From Ectobius pallidus (lineage: Eukaryota > Arthropoda > Insecta > Blattodea > Ectobiidae), in assembly GCA_964059195.1 (NCBI GenBank), contig CAXKWD010000008.1:44383502-44447501 (forward strand): a stretch of DNA of 64,000 bases, given 5' to 3'. The notes below the pieces were generated by a model. That model was not told the origin of the DNA and did not search any database. It saw only the letters and a program-made list of their open reading frames with translations. The position numbers and the translations under genes were made by a program. The first letter of the stretch is position 1. Each line of letters begins with the position of its first letter. Positions 1 to 11,631 of this stretch are shown piece after piece.

Positions 1-81
1 CAGAACTAGCTCATCTGTGGGATTATTCTAGAGCTATCCTCCACTGTGAGAGGCCATTGCTCGTATGGGATTCTTCATGGC

Positions 82-122
<41 letters not shown>
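1..122 (+). repeat. 3' end of an RTE-like non-LTR element with (TAT)n tail
   Basis: Bases about 20-80 resemble the 3' end of the RTE-like LINE found later at about 14,545-14,620: both have a 'tagctatcc...cactg' block, then a 'gggat..t' block, then a simple tail. Here the tail is (TAT)n at 82-122. This suggests the last part of a related LINE whose body lies left of the window. The match was made by eye and is imperfect. Confidence 0.45.
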
Positions 123-124
<2 letters not shown>

Positions 125-2930
125 GCTTGTATACCAAATCAATCATTTTGGTCCTTTAAGGCTGCAAACTTGTTGGTGATGTTTTCATAGAATGGCTGTT
201 TTTTTAACTGGAGTAGAAGTTCTTTCTGAAATGCAATATTTGCTAAAGAAGAAACTCTGTTGAAATTGCATTCCTGAGGTATGCTGTAGTAGAAGAGATG
301 GACAAGCAAGGGAGAACAATTTATAAGTGTCCATAAAAATGTCCTTATCCAGATAAGCATTTCTAAGATCTTTCTGGTGGAAATCTGTCTGTTCTTCTCA
401 TCAGCATTGTATAATTACACAAAACTTGGATAGCCAAAACATAGGCCTAAACTACGACCACATTAAAGTCATTTTATTGTAGATCTTTTCACATTTATGT
501 TCAGATTTAATATTTGACACGTAGATTGCGATTCTGAACTTAGTTTTGCATAATCTATTATAATAAATATCATTTGAGCTAATTAAGATAGTTGGTAAGT
601 AAACATAACCCCACTTTCAAACGTGCAATATTCACATATGTTCCACGGACTTTAGAATAATGTTAAAGTATTTGGCATCATACTCACAGCTACACATATT
701 TAATATTGTTCCTTTAAAACCATTATTTGTTTATTAAAAGATTTAATAAGTTATTACATATATATTCGCATGGTGATACTCATCTGTTATTGTGAAATCA
801 CTTCGCGATAGTACTTCGATCTGACAATATATCGATACTGACTCGCTTCGATTTTCAATGTTGCCAATTTCCAACAAAAAACTCACGTAATTTCCTCAAA
901 CAAATATGCAAGTTTTTATTATTATATAGATTTTTTATATAGTTTTTATATTTGATTTATATTTTAAATCCATGGTATTATTGTCCATTGCATTTCTTAG
1001 TATTTTTTCACGTCAAATTTACTTATGACGCATTTTCTTATAAATATAATTTTGCTAAGTTTATTGGGGATTTCCCTCTTAAAGCCAGTAGAACATTCAA
1101 AGCAATTCGTGTAGTCAGTTCACACGTCGAGTCTAAAGGATTTGGACGTGGCTCTCATTCATTCCTGCTCGGGAAAAGTATTTCCCAACATATCATCAAC
1201 TCTTCAATCATCAGTCTTCTTCAGTATCCAAGGAACTGGGAGCTGAATTTCTACTAGAAATCTTCAATCCAGCAAGGATTTGATTTTCAAACTTCAAATC
1301 ATCAATTTTCAGATAAGAAATTTGATTACTAATATCACTCAAACAATAGCTTCGCGTGGGCGCGCTTAGCATATCTTGTTACTTCTTATATCTATTAATT
1401 GAAGAAAATCTTCAACTTCACATCTACCTTTTAATTGGAAACCAATTTCAATTAATTGAAAATTAATTTCCTACGTGAAGAAAGAACTTCACCATAAACT
1501 TTCATTGTTCGCTTGGTGACGGTATAGCATTAGGCACGCCAAGGTGACGTCATATAGACGCTTGCAATTTCAACATATCCGTTTTCCTTTGTGAACATTT
1601 CCAACACATTTCAAAGTGTTTAATTTATCCATCTAACTTCAGGATTTATAGACAATCAACACATTACACATTATTAAGTGTAATTTATTACTTTAAGAAA
1701 TATTTCATCATAATCAATTTATAAACACTATTTTGGAACTTCAACTCAACTTTATTATAAACTGCTACAGTTTTAATTATCATCATCAACATCAAGAAAT
1801 TTCGTCATCTCTTCAAGATCTTCAACTCTTCAAGCATCAACTTCAACAATTTTTCAGTGTATATTATAATCTCAGTTTTTAGTGTTTAAAATAAATATCA
1901 TTTATTCACCAGAAGGTTACAAATTCTTGTTCTTTCATGTATAGGCAAGGCAAGGGTTTCAGAAACTTACAGTCCATTTTCACCTAATATCCCTTTCCAA
2001 TCTACCTATTTTGTACCTCATCTACTAGCCTCCTATACAGGCATTCAAAATAGAGAGTTTGTTTTTTTTAAAGTGATGTGACTTATGGAACACAGGTCCT
2101 AAGAAATATTGCAAGTTAGAAGGAAAATTTTGTGGTAACAACAAGGCAAAGAAATGGATTTTTTTCACAATCCCAATAGCTCTCATCCATATCCATCAAA
2201 ATATGATCCAAAATTTTGTAATACAAGGCTCGATACATCTGAACACATTCATCTTGAGAAAGGTGCATATCCATCATTTTGCTGGCCTTTGCAAAGATAA
2301 TTGAAAAATGCTGTAATTCCTCTTGTTCTTAGCATATCCTTATTTTTTATATGCACAAGTTAACTTTTAATTCAGAACCCCCTAATAATGTGAAAATGGC
2401 ATTTCTAACAAAATACACACTGTATCGTAAGCAGGATTCTTAGCACAGTATTAAACATTACGTGTTCCACCTGTTTCTCACATTGGAAGGAGGAGAAGAA
2501 ATGAGATGGAAACTCTCATTTATTTCATTGTAAGTCCTTAGCATAGAGAAAAAAAAGCAGGTGACTTCATGGTATTCATAGTAATCAACCTGTTCTATGC
2601 TTAGCCTACACATGGCCAGTGTGGAAAGAATTCTCATTCCATCCAGTTAAGCTACACCCCCATGTTCAGTCAACGACTGAATGGTGTTTTGCACATTGTC
2701 CGGCAGAGAGCTCCATCAGAGTCATCAAGTTAATTAGATTAATCTCGAACTCAGTATCTCTACATTTTCTTTTTCCCCATGTGTCATGGGGCAACCATGA
2801 GGAAAATCTTTTGTCAGTCAGGTAGTAGCCCTTGAGGGGGCAAGTAAGCATCTTGTTCTTCAGCCTGGGAATGGGCAAAGAAGTCTTGAATTAGTCCTCG
2901 TGGAGTCAAGTAATCAAGTTCTGCTCTCAT
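123..2930. other. AT-rich non-coding DNA, no gene recognised
   Basis: No reading frame here resembles a known family; the longest open frames lack any motif. Between about 1,190 and 1,870 the motif CTTCAA/TCTTCAA recurs many times at irregular spacing, which looks like degenerate low-complexity sequence. No clear terminal repeats were found. Confidence 0.5.
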
Positions 2931-3217
2931 CACAGAATTCACCAGCTGTGGTTACAGACATTAGCCATTATGTATCGCTACGAAGCAGTTGCAATGCGTT
3001 ATAGGAGTCTAATACTGATAGTGAGATCAAGAAGCAATAATAATTTATGTTGTTAATTTATGTTACTTTTGTGCATTAAGATTATTGAGAAGAATAAAGT
3101 TTATTTTCAAAAGGAATCTTTTACTGAAAAAGTGGATGGGGCGTCAACCAATTATCCGCCATTGTAATGACAATCCCAGAAGTGATTCACAACAATCCTT
3201 TAGGAGGTTCGACTCCT

Positions 3218-3240
3218 AACTTTTTGGTGAACCCCAACAT
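3218..3240 (+). promoter_or_regulatory. Possible primer-binding site of the BEL/Pao element
   Basis: The string TGGTGAACCCCAACATG resembles the TGGTGACCCC-type primer-binding sites of retroelements, with one extra base. It lies upstream of the decayed gag. The sequence just before it does not match the 3' LTR at 7,651, so the 5' LTR is missing, replaced or very diverged. Confidence 0.3.
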
Positions 3241-3952
3241 GATATATCATTGTGATATACTGTGATATATGCACAAGCATTGTGGTTCTCAGAGCTTCAA
3301 ACGATGAAGAAATTCAACACTCAATGTCATCATCATCATCATCCTATCATGTATTAGGCCTAGGGGCCCGTTACGGTCTCAATCCATCGTTTAAGGGGTC
3401 TGCCCAATGATCTCTTGCCTGATGGTTGGTAATTTAGAATTTGACGGGGTATTCTTGTTCGACTCAATGTATGATCTTCAATCAGCGACACAATCTCATG
3501 CACCATGATATGATGCCATTTCAATCGATTCTTGGAAGAAGAATAAAAAACGGCGTTTATTCACGAGACCTTCCTGTAAGCAATCCACCTCTCTTGGTAA
3601 TTATCCTGCTCTTACTTGTATTCTCTTCTTTCCACCATATAAATTCCTGTCAATGCCAATTCCCAATCATGTAGACGAAGTAGCAGAAGAACAGCTTTGT
3701 CAAACAATGAGAACACTTACAAAGTACGAAGAGAAGCTTATATTAAAGTGGCTGAAGAGAGAGATGCATTTCTACTGCAAACTCCCTCAGAAGTCACAAT
3801 AAAAGAATATCAATGAAGATTGGGAAAATCAAAATTCACATGGGGAGAATATGCAGAAATCCACAACAAGTTTGAACCTATTGATTCAGAGTAAGGTGTA
3901 GAAGCACACTGGACCAATTTCGAGCAACTCTACTATAAAGTAATTCCAGAAT

Positions 3953-4480
3953 TTGACAAGAATTCAACTCCTTTCTCCAGAAAGAAAACCCATGACGGCA
4001 CCCACCAATTCAGATGTCAATCAAAGAAGAATGGATCTACCTAAGATTGAGTTATCATTGTTCCATGGCTCATATTCCCAATGGCAACCTTACAGACCAA
4101 TGTCATTTGGTCCATTGCAATCCTTCCTTATCAGCTGTCGATAAGATCCATTATCTACTCCTGTATCTCCAAGGAGAAGCTCTACATACTGTAGAATCCT
4201 TGGAAATAAGTTACTCTAACTATTCCATTGCTTGGAACATGTTGCAGTCCAAGTATGACTATGTGCAGAGGCTAACCAAACATCCTGCAGTACAATGCCC
4301 TAGCTACAACACATTGAAGGAGCTGTACGAGAATACAGAACGACACGTCAATGCTCTGGATGCTGGATTCATCCACAATGCAGAAATGGAACGCAGAGAT
4401 GGTTAGTCTGAATTTAGGGGTTCCAACCTACAAGCATCTGCAGCAGTTTCTCCACAAGATGCTGTTGGTTAGGACTATAC
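3953..4480 (+). pseudogene. BEL/Pao gag remnant (DUF1759-like)
   Basis: The frame from 3,953 begins with a segment containing LPKIELSLFHGSYSQW, the start of the DUF1759 retroelement capsid region. It then shifts at about 4,100-4,120 to another frame with KIHYLLLYLQGEA and IAWNMLQSKYD, which continues that domain. Another shift occurs near 4,380. The usual zinc-knuckle end of gag is absent. The gene is a relic, but the two short motifs make the family assignment fairly safe. Confidence 0.7.
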
Positions 4481-4522
4481 ACAACACAGACAACTGGAAG
4501 CCAGGTCAACCATGTCAGTCTA

Positions 4523-4576
4523 CGTCCCAATCATCCGAATCGTCCGAATCATCCGAATCATCCCAATCGTCCGAAT
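4523..4576 (+). repeat. 9-bp in-frame minisatellite at the gag/protease junction
   Basis: Six copies of a 9-bp unit close to TCCGAATCA/TCCGAATCG run in tandem. They lie exactly where the gag remnant stops and the last part of the protease begins, so the normal gag C-terminus and most of the protease are missing. The unit length is a multiple of three, and the frame into pol stays open through it. Confidence 0.85.
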
Positions 4577-6326
4577 TGACCCCACCTCATGGAGCATCCC
4601 CTCGAACATTTCATTAGCCGATCCTGGATTTAATATCCCTTCTGAAATTGACTTCCTTATTGGAGGAGCATTATTCTTCGAGCTATTCCATGGGAAGATC
4701 TTAACCAATCCTGGATTTCCTACACTGATTAGTACAGAACTAGAATGGATATTGTCTGGAACCATTCCTAAATCCTCTGTTAAAGGCAATCTGGATGCGG
4801 ATTCCCAGCACAACTTCTTCATCTCTACGGACAATGTGGACATGCAGCTGCGGCGGTTTTGGGACCTCGAAGACTTTCCACAACACATGTTAACACAGGA
4901 AGAGAAACGGTGTGAACAGCATTACGCATCGAATACCACTCGCAATGACGATGGTAGTTTTACGGTACGTCTGCCAATGAAACAGGATAAAACGTCATTG
5001 GGTGAGTCCAGACAACAAGCAGTTAAGCACTTTAGTTACCTGGAGCGAAAGCTTCAGAACGACCCTGCTCTAAAAGAAGACTATACCAAGTTTCTTGTAG
5101 AGTACGAGCAGATGTGTCACATGAAAAGAGTTCCACCTCCTCAAGATAATGAAGTATGTTATTATCTGCATCATCAAGCAGTAATAAAACCCTCTTCATC
5201 TACGACTCGTACACGAGTAGTGTTTGATGCCTCTACCAAGACGGACACAGGAAGCTCTTTGAATGACATCTTAGAATGTGGTCCTACGATTCAAGATGAT
5301 TTGTCATCAATCATTCTTCGCTTCAGAATATACCGCTATGCATTTTCAGCCGATATATCTAAAATGTATAGAAGGGTCCAAATGCATCCTGAAGACCAGA
5401 ATCTCCAACGTATTGTATGGCGTCCAGATAAAAGTGAACCACTACAATATTATGCTTTGACCACCGTGACCTATGGCACTAAGTCAGCCTCTTTCTTAGC
5501 CATACGGTCTTTGAATCAGCTCGCTCGGGAAGAAGAATCTAAATATCCACGTGCTGCAGATGCAGTACGAGCCTCCTTCTATGTGGATGATTGCGTGTCG
5601 GGTCATGATGATCTGCAGGAAGCTCTACGACTGCAAAGTGAACTCATACTCTTATTAAACAGTGGAGGATTTCCACTACGCAAATGGTGTTCAAACAACG
5701 AGGCCATCTTGGGAGCGGTGCCTGTGGAGCACAGAGAAACTCAACTTCCTTTGTCCCTCGACAACAGTGAAAATGCTCATGCGCTTGGACTTCTGTGGCA
5801 CCCAAGTACAGATCTGCTACAGATACAATCACATTCCTCTCTCCAAGAACCTCCTGCTTACAAGTTTACCAAGAGAAATATCCTTGTCGTTACATCCTCT
5901 ATCTTTGATCCTCTAGGCCTCATAAGTCCTATCGTAATCCATTCCAAGGTGTTCTTGCAATCTCTGTCGCTCGCTAAGCTTAGTTGGGATGAGGAGTTGC
6001 CATCTCACCTAAGGGAAAAGTGGAGGGACATCTGTGACATTCTTTCCACAATTCATAATGTTCGCATCCCACGCCATGTTTTAGCAGCAGCTGCGGTTAC
6101 CGACATACAGATACATGGATTCTGTGATGCCTCGGAAAAAGCCTATGGTGCCTGTGTGTATGTACGGTCTACTGAGAGCAGTGGTCGGGTTACAACGAAA
6201 CTACTTTGCTCCAAGTCCAAGGTCTCCCCATTGAAGAAGCAAACAATACCACGACTCGAGTTGTGTGGCGTCTTGTTACTTGCGAAGCTGTATCATAAAG
6301 TTGTCACTGACCTGTCGCTGACCTGA
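4577..6326 (+). pseudogene. BEL/Pao pol: protease end and reverse transcriptase
   Basis: One long frame, open from 4,512, carries the end of an A17-like protease (ADPGFNIPSEIDFLIGGALF, then LEWILSG) followed by a BEL/Pao reverse transcriptase. Visible motifs are RVVFDAS, LNDILECGP, FSADISKMYRRV and the catalytic YVDD at about 5,580. Downstream PRLELCGVLLLAKL marks the start of the RNase H-like region, after which a stop at 6,326 ends the frame. In a working element this would be part of one polyprotein running into integrase. The long open stretch suggests moderate age, but neighbouring breaks mean it is not functional. Confidence 0.88.
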
Positions 6327-6329
6327 TTT

Positions 6330-6815
6330 CGAGAGGTGTAGTGACAGAGCAGATCTCAGACATTGATTTGGTGGAACGGGCTTGTGTGGATTTCACAGCC
6401 TATTGAATCATGGCCTAAGCAGCCTCAGCAACTTGAGCTCCAGGACATGGGTGAACAGCGTACCACAGTCTGCCTAGTTATACATGCTGCGGAAGACTTT
6501 ATGCTACGTTTTTCCAAGCTGACACGTTTACAGAGAGTGACTTCGTATATGCTACGCTTCACAAACAACTGTAGATGCCAAGCTAAACGTCACGTTAAGT
6601 AGAATTGTTAAGTCTACGCTACACAGATGCCTAACATGTTTCAAGTTGAAGGCCAAGGGTGCTCACCAGCTGATGGGCAGACTACCTAGCTACAGGGTGA
6701 CCCCTGCTAGAACATTTCTACGTTCTGCGGTTGATTACGCCGGACCGTTCTTCATAAGATACGGCTCCCCCACAGCAAAACGCAGGTCAAAGCGTACATT
6801 GCTATCTTCGTATGC
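6330..6815 (+). pseudogene. Degraded RNase H / integrase N-terminal linker
   Basis: No long open frame spans this part of pol. From about 6,670 a frame includes GRLPSYRVTPARTFLRSAVD and then YAGPFF, the integrase entry containing the first catalytic aspartate, but frameshifts break it on both sides. The region is the decayed bridge between reverse transcriptase and the integrase core. Confidence 0.6.
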
Positions 6816-7613
6816 TTGACTACGAAAGCAGTTCACATCGAGCTGGTTTCAGATGCCTTCATCGCCGCCCGGCGCAGATTCACATCTCGTAGAGGACTTT
6901 GCAAGGGAATATTCAGCGATAATGGGACGAACTTTGTTGGTGCTAACAACAAGCTGCGCGAGCTGCGTCTCTTGCTTCAGTCCAGCGCCCATCAGCAAGT
7001 CCTCCAAGACTATACATCATCTAATGAATTCACATGGCACTTCATCCCTCCTAGCTCCCCTCATTTTGGAGGCCTCCACGAGGCGGCTGTCAAGTCAATG
7101 AAGTTTCATTTACGAAGAGTGATGGATAGCCAAGTGCTTACTTATGAGCAGCTGTCTACAGTTCTCACCCAGATTGAGGCCTGTCTAAACTCTCGACCTC
7201 TCCTACGCCTAAGTGATGATCCTAGCGACTCATCCTATCTCTCTCCTTTACACTTTCTCATCGGGTAAAAACTCACAGCCCTCTCTTCCCCTCCTAAGGC
7301 AGAGAATGTCTCTCCTGTTGCTAAATGGCACCAGCTACAAACCTACATGCATCATATATGGCAGCGTTGGTCAGTTGACTACCTACATTCCCTGCAGCAG
7401 AGGCAGAAGTGGTCTGCGTCCAGCGAGAATATTCAAATTGATACTCTCGTCCTCCTGAAAGAAGATAATTCTCCCCCGCTCCAGTGGAAGCTGGGAATCA
7501 TCTCATTAGTACATCCTGGTGACGACGGTCTAGTGCGCGTTGTGACAGTGCGTACGTCCAGCGGCGAATGCAAGCGGCCTATTGTAAAAGTGTGTCCCTT
7601 GCCCAGTCAGTAA
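6816..7613 (+). pseudogene. BEL/Pao integrase core and DUF5641 end
   Basis: A single frame shows TTKAVHIELVSD, then SDNGTNFVGANN (second catalytic aspartate) and PHFGGLHEAAVKSMK (catalytic glutamate), the D-D-E integrase core of BEL/Pao. After NSRPLL and SPLHFLIG comes an in-frame TAA at 7,266-7,268, beyond which the same frame continues with a DUF5641-like tail (WHQLQTYMHHIWQRW) to a natural stop at 7,613. Apart from that one stop this 3' part is open, so the decay is uneven along the element. Confidence 0.85.
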
Positions 7614-7650
7614 AGTGTTATGTAAAATCTATCGATTTTAGGCGGGAGTA

Positions 7651-8292
7651 TGTTGGCTCAAGGGCCTGTAAGTTATAAGTTTCAAATTTGCCTCTGTGGT
7701 GATTGTGCGGGCTTGTCATGCCTTCCCGCGTTACGTCACTTCCTAGCGGTGTGTGGCGCGCTAACTGGCCCCCACGCCAAGTCAGTATTGACTGAGATGC
7801 AGTAGCATACAGCTGTGTGGTTGCGCTAGCTCCCTTGTGCGGGACAGTGTCCAGCTTGTAGACTTATTACTCATCTTCTATCCACACCCATTCGCTCCTA
7901 GACATTGGGCAGCGTGTGTGCGATTCCGGGCTTCATAATGTATTTTCTATGCGAAGTACATTTGTTCCCATTGTGTTATTGGCCTAGCCGCCACGTGTAC
8001 TCTTAACAAAGAAAGTCAGTGGATTGCAGTGCTAGCGCATCTAGAAGCTATTAGGCGGGAGTGGTGTATGCTCATAGCATCAGTAACTGTGTCTGACTGC
8101 ATTTATAATCATCCTATGCTAAGTGTTTCTATAGTTTCAACTACGCAGAGTTCAGGATTCCTGAATATATTGTGTTGCAAAAAATCAAAGTCTAAATCCC
8201 TGATTTCAGCGTCCTACAGTCCAAGTTCTCCTTGTTAATTTAAGTTGGTTTTTAGCAAGCCTGGTCCTCCAAATCCTACTAGTTACCCTACA
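7651..8292 (+). repeat. Putative BEL/Pao 3' LTR
   Basis: A purine-rich tract (GGCGGGAGTA) lies just before TGTTGGCTC, a typical BEL LTR start. A plausible CA end is at 8,291-8,292, with an alternative at 8,306. Without a 5' partner neither boundary nor target duplication can be tested. Confidence 0.45.
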
Positions 8293-9310
8293 CGCAGATT
8301 CCTACAGAGATGTAGAGTCATGGAGTTCAGTTTAGTGTCTAATAGAATGGTGAAATTAGCAATATAGATCTCGCCACAAAGTAATTACATTGGCAATTGG
8401 CATCACTGTAAGGGACTTCATACCTGGCACTCATGGTAAAAATGAAATCTTATGCAGCCAACGCGTAGAGAAGTTCGTGTGCTTCAGAGCGCTCTAGCGG
8501 TGAAGACAAGAATCACGCTTTGTCGTTGCACCTTGCCTTGCAACACCCAAGCCCTGAAAGCACGGGAGATTTACCCCGCAGTCAAGCATCTCGCACACGG
8601 GTAGCACATGCTGCTCGCCTGCAGAATGAGGCAGGAAGTCGTTGCAAATTCAAAGCAACGACCAACCCGAATGTACACGTTTAAATGATTTAAAATGGCA
8701 AAATATCTTGTGAAGCATGTTTTCGGCCAATAAGAACCTATCACAAAGGCGGTTTCGAAGTAGTTTAATAGTATAAAGTAATAAAAAATCTAAATATTCT
8801 TTACATTAAAAACTTGTCGTTGTGCAACACTGCAACATGATCAGAGGCCGCCACTGCATGAAATATAAGTTAACATAGGGAGATGATCACATCATCCAGG
8901 GAGATCTCAGCATCACCACCAAATAAGTAATTGCGAATACAATCTTTCTCAGAATGAATACTACTGTTCCTACTACCCATACTACCCCTCTGGGCTACTC
9001 ATTTATGGATGTTTCATCACTTTCCACTTTGCAACTCTTGAAGGCGTATGTGCCTTCCACCCCTGTATGGGGTACACAACTCATGTCTGTCCACTTTAAA
9101 TCACTGTTATTGTTATGGGATCCACCTCTTCATATTCTTTACTCATTTGTGTAGGTTTATTTTCAAAGGGATAGGTCTAAAGATCCTTTAAATATTTTAA
9201 CCAATCATCTCTTTTTCCAACTTATTTAAATACTTCATTGTTTTATATGCTAATTTTTGAGCTCCACAAATGTCATATTTTTAGTTTCTTATAAATCTGT
9301 CCCAGCTCTG
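8293..9310. other. Non-coding spacer, nothing recognised
   Basis: Only short open frames without motifs are present. No terminal repeats or RNA genes were recognised between the BEL element and the hAT target duplication at 9,311-9,318. Confidence 0.5.
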
Positions 9311-9412
9311 CTGATGTACAGGGTTAGGATTTTTAGGTGCAAATTTTATATGAAAAAAGGAAGGGAAAAGGTGCTAAAATAAGGTAAAAAAGGGGGCAAA
9401 AGGGCGCTGTTT

Positions 9413-10748
9413 GTACATGCTAAAGCTTCTTTCGACATCCACAGAAACCAGTGGGGCAAACTTTGTATTCACTCGGAATGGCAACTCTACACATGTGGCA
9501 AATTCCTCAACATCCGGATTTTTCTGAAGACTAGACTCAAGTTAGTCTTTAGCAAAGCCCTCTAACTGGTCCCTCACTGAAGTCAAAATATCCATTTTTT
9601 TTCCTTTTCGAGACCTTGTTCTTCGAATTGTTTGATAGCTGCAGTCAAGTACTTGTAACCATGGACACAAAATAGTTCTGTCTCCAAATTCTGTATTTTT
9701 TCCGGTAGCAGAAGTTGTTGGGCCTTGGAAATCGCACCTGCGTCTGCTGGATCCAATGAAAGCACAAAATCCTTAATCTTGTCAAAATTCTCACACAACA
9801 TAACAGCACACTGAATCCATGATCCCCAGCGAGTAATGACCGGGAATTTTGGAAGGGGGAGGCCAGTGATTTCCTTGTAGGCAACAACACGACTCAGAGC
9901 TTTCTGTAGAATCTTCTGTAGATGTATTCATTTGCAATGTCGTATTCATTCCTTATGGATTCACAAACCCTGTGAAGGGCATGGACTAGGCATGTCACAT
10001 GCTTTAACTTAGGGAACAAAGATTTCAATTGGTTAATTGCTGAAACCATGTATGGAGCCTGGTCTGTAACCACCAGAAGAAGTTTTTCAAATGCGATACC
10101 ACTTGGCCACAGGTTTTGACAGAAGTCCATGATTGATTGCATTACTGTACTGGCGTTGGCTTTCTCCAGTTCGTACATTTTAAACAACATGGGCTTAACG
10201 TTCTCCCCTGATAGGGGAAAAACTAAAATGTTCAAAACATATCGTTCCATTGAGTCTGTAGTTTCATCCAATATGATTCCCACATCACAATCAGTCACTT
10301 TCTCCTTGATGGTTTTTATGGTTTCTTGGTAAACAGGCTCCATGTAGTTTCTTCTTATAGTACTCTCATCAGGCACTGACATCTTTGTGTATTTTTCAAG
10401 GAATCCTTTGAAAGTCGGATGGTTTACCTTATTGAGTGGAATTCCCGCTTGTGTAAGAGCAGCACATAAATCAATGTTGAATTTCTTCAAATTTTGAGTT
10501 TTCGATGAACACTGTTCAATCGCATTCCGTAATAAAGGTTGTCGCGATTTATTTGCTTGAAGTGTCTTGTTCTTTTGATGCTTAGAAGTGGAAATGTGTT
10601 GTTTGATGCGGTCTCGCTGGTGTTTTTCATCTAACAAAATTCCTGAATCGCAAATGCTACACCGTATTACAGTTCCATCTGTTTCTACGGAATCTTGTTT
10701 GAATTCCTGAGACAGAGTAAATAACCGGGCTCTGGACACCTTAGGCAT
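9413..10748 (-). pseudogene. CGGBP1/DUF659-like hAT transposase, broken
   Basis: From the start codon at 10,748 a 284-residue frame has an N-terminal BED-like zinc finger (CSICDS, later HISTSKHQK) at residues about 31-58 and a DUF659/RNase H-like stretch with DVGIILDETTDSMERY and LLLVVTDQAPYMV. After ANEY near 9,915 the frame shifts; the next frame shows ITRWGSWIQ, a conserved hAT motif. A second shift occurs at an A-run near 9,595, a stop lies near 9,555, and the C-terminal dimerisation motif SVDVERSFSMYK is seen near 9,430. All expected domains are present in order, but at least three breaks prevent a full protein. It resembles the CGGBP1-like transposases common in arthropods. Confidence 0.88.
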
Positions 10749-10827
10749 TGCAAAAATACACTCATTTAATCACAGATTTGCACTCACGATCAACAGACTA
10801 TTGAATGGTGAAGTCAAGAAGATGGAA

Positions 10828-11045
10828 GTGAGAGAAAGAGGATTTGCGTATACACAATATTTTTTTTATAATAAATTATAATTTGGTGGAATGAAATACG
10901 CAAGCTATTTGTTTCGGCAAAGTGAAAGAGGATTTGCGCGCACACACAATATTATTGTTGATGGAATGAAATATGCATTTCCATTTTAGGGGGCTATTTG
11001 TTTCGGCAAAGTGAGAGAAAGAGGGTTTGCACGCACACACATATC
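10828..11045. repeat. Three tandem copies of a ~90-bp unit upstream of the hAT transposase
   Basis: The string GTGARAGARAGAGGRTTTGC followed by a CACACA block recurs at about 10,828, 10,920 and 11,010. Interspersed GGAATGAAATA and CTATTTGTTTCGGCAAAG also repeat. Position between the right terminal repeat and the start codon fits subterminal transposase-binding or promoter repeats, which is an inference. Confidence 0.75.
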
Positions 11046-11371
11046 ATTTTCTGTTGTTGCAGGTGTGCTTTCAGTCCCGCTTTTACTGGAAGTAAAATGG
11101 AATGAAACTCACAAGTCATTCATAACGCTTTATAATGATAAAATGCACTCTAGAAGAATATTGATAAGCTACAGTATATGAAAAAGGGGAAGAAAGGGGA
11201 TTAAGGGCACTGTTGAGAAAAAAGGGGTAAAAGGTACCAAAGAAGGGAAAAAAGGTGCTACAAAAATGTCTCCATTCTCGACTATAGATAAAATCTCACA
11301 CTGTGGTATCTTTCCGAAGAGCTTTAATTTACCCTACGAGAAAAGGTGCGCACCTAAAAATCCTAACCCTA

Positions 11372-11631
11372 CTGATGTAATTTCCTTGTTCCTCTCTTGG
11401 CAAGAGCATATTTCTTTTATTTCATATATTTTATCAGATTTACTATTTAAATATTTTTAAATATATTTTTTTTTTTTAAGTTCTATGAGTGAACCTATTT
11501 GATTGTGCCAAAGGATAAGGACTTGTTTGTATTTATTCCGTTTTCCTTGAGCAGAACTTGTTTAAGTTCATTCCATTCCATGTTAACATCTAGAATGATT
11601 ACTAATTGATGTATTGATGTACGAGGTGCAT
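11372..11631. other. Short spacer between hAT and mariner elements
   Basis: AT-rich sequence with a T-run near 11,470. No gene is seen. The TA at 11,630-11,631 is the target dinucleotide of the mariner palindrome. Confidence 0.5.

Larger units (their letters stand above)
3220..8292 (+). mobile_element. BEL/Pao LTR retrotransposon, decayed
   Basis: The order is PBS-like site, gag with a DUF1759-like segment, the end of an aspartic protease (A17-like), reverse transcriptase with YVDD, a degraded RNase H and linker, integrase, DUF5641-like C-terminus, purine tract, and a putative 3' LTR. That order is diagnostic of BEL/Pao. No matching 5' LTR is seen. Frameshifts in gag, a lost segment between gag and protease, decay at 6,330-6,800 and an in-frame stop at 7,266 show it is inactive. 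A separate repeat may sit at about 3,330-3,650, where an ATC run is followed by sequence unrelated to gag. Confidence 0.85.
9319..11371 (-). mobile_element. hAT DNA transposon with perfect 8-bp target duplication
   Basis: Terminal inverted repeats start CAGGGTTAGGATTTTTAGGT on the left and are mirrored at 11,350-11,371 (first base C versus T, otherwise identical over about 21 bp). Both sides are flanked by CTGATGTA (9,311-9,318 and 11,372-11,379), an exact 8-bp duplication as expected for hAT. Both ends also carry purine-rich subterminal DNA on the plus strand with AAAAGGTGCTA in direct orientation. The element is 2,053 bp and encodes a broken transposase on the minus strand. The intact duplication points to a fairly recent insertion. 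Confidence 0.93.

Noticed and set aside
139..360. 73-residue minus-strand frame with a lysine-rich end
   Set aside because: No motif, no splice sites that fit and no relation to neighbours; it cannot be told from a chance frame.
3190..3225. tRNA-like T-arm (GGAGGTTCGACTCC) before the BEL PBS
   Set aside because: No matching acceptor, D or anticodon arms; probably chance or part of an LTR end.
3953..4144. Separate small gene
   Set aside because: It is one of several frames of the decayed BEL gag.
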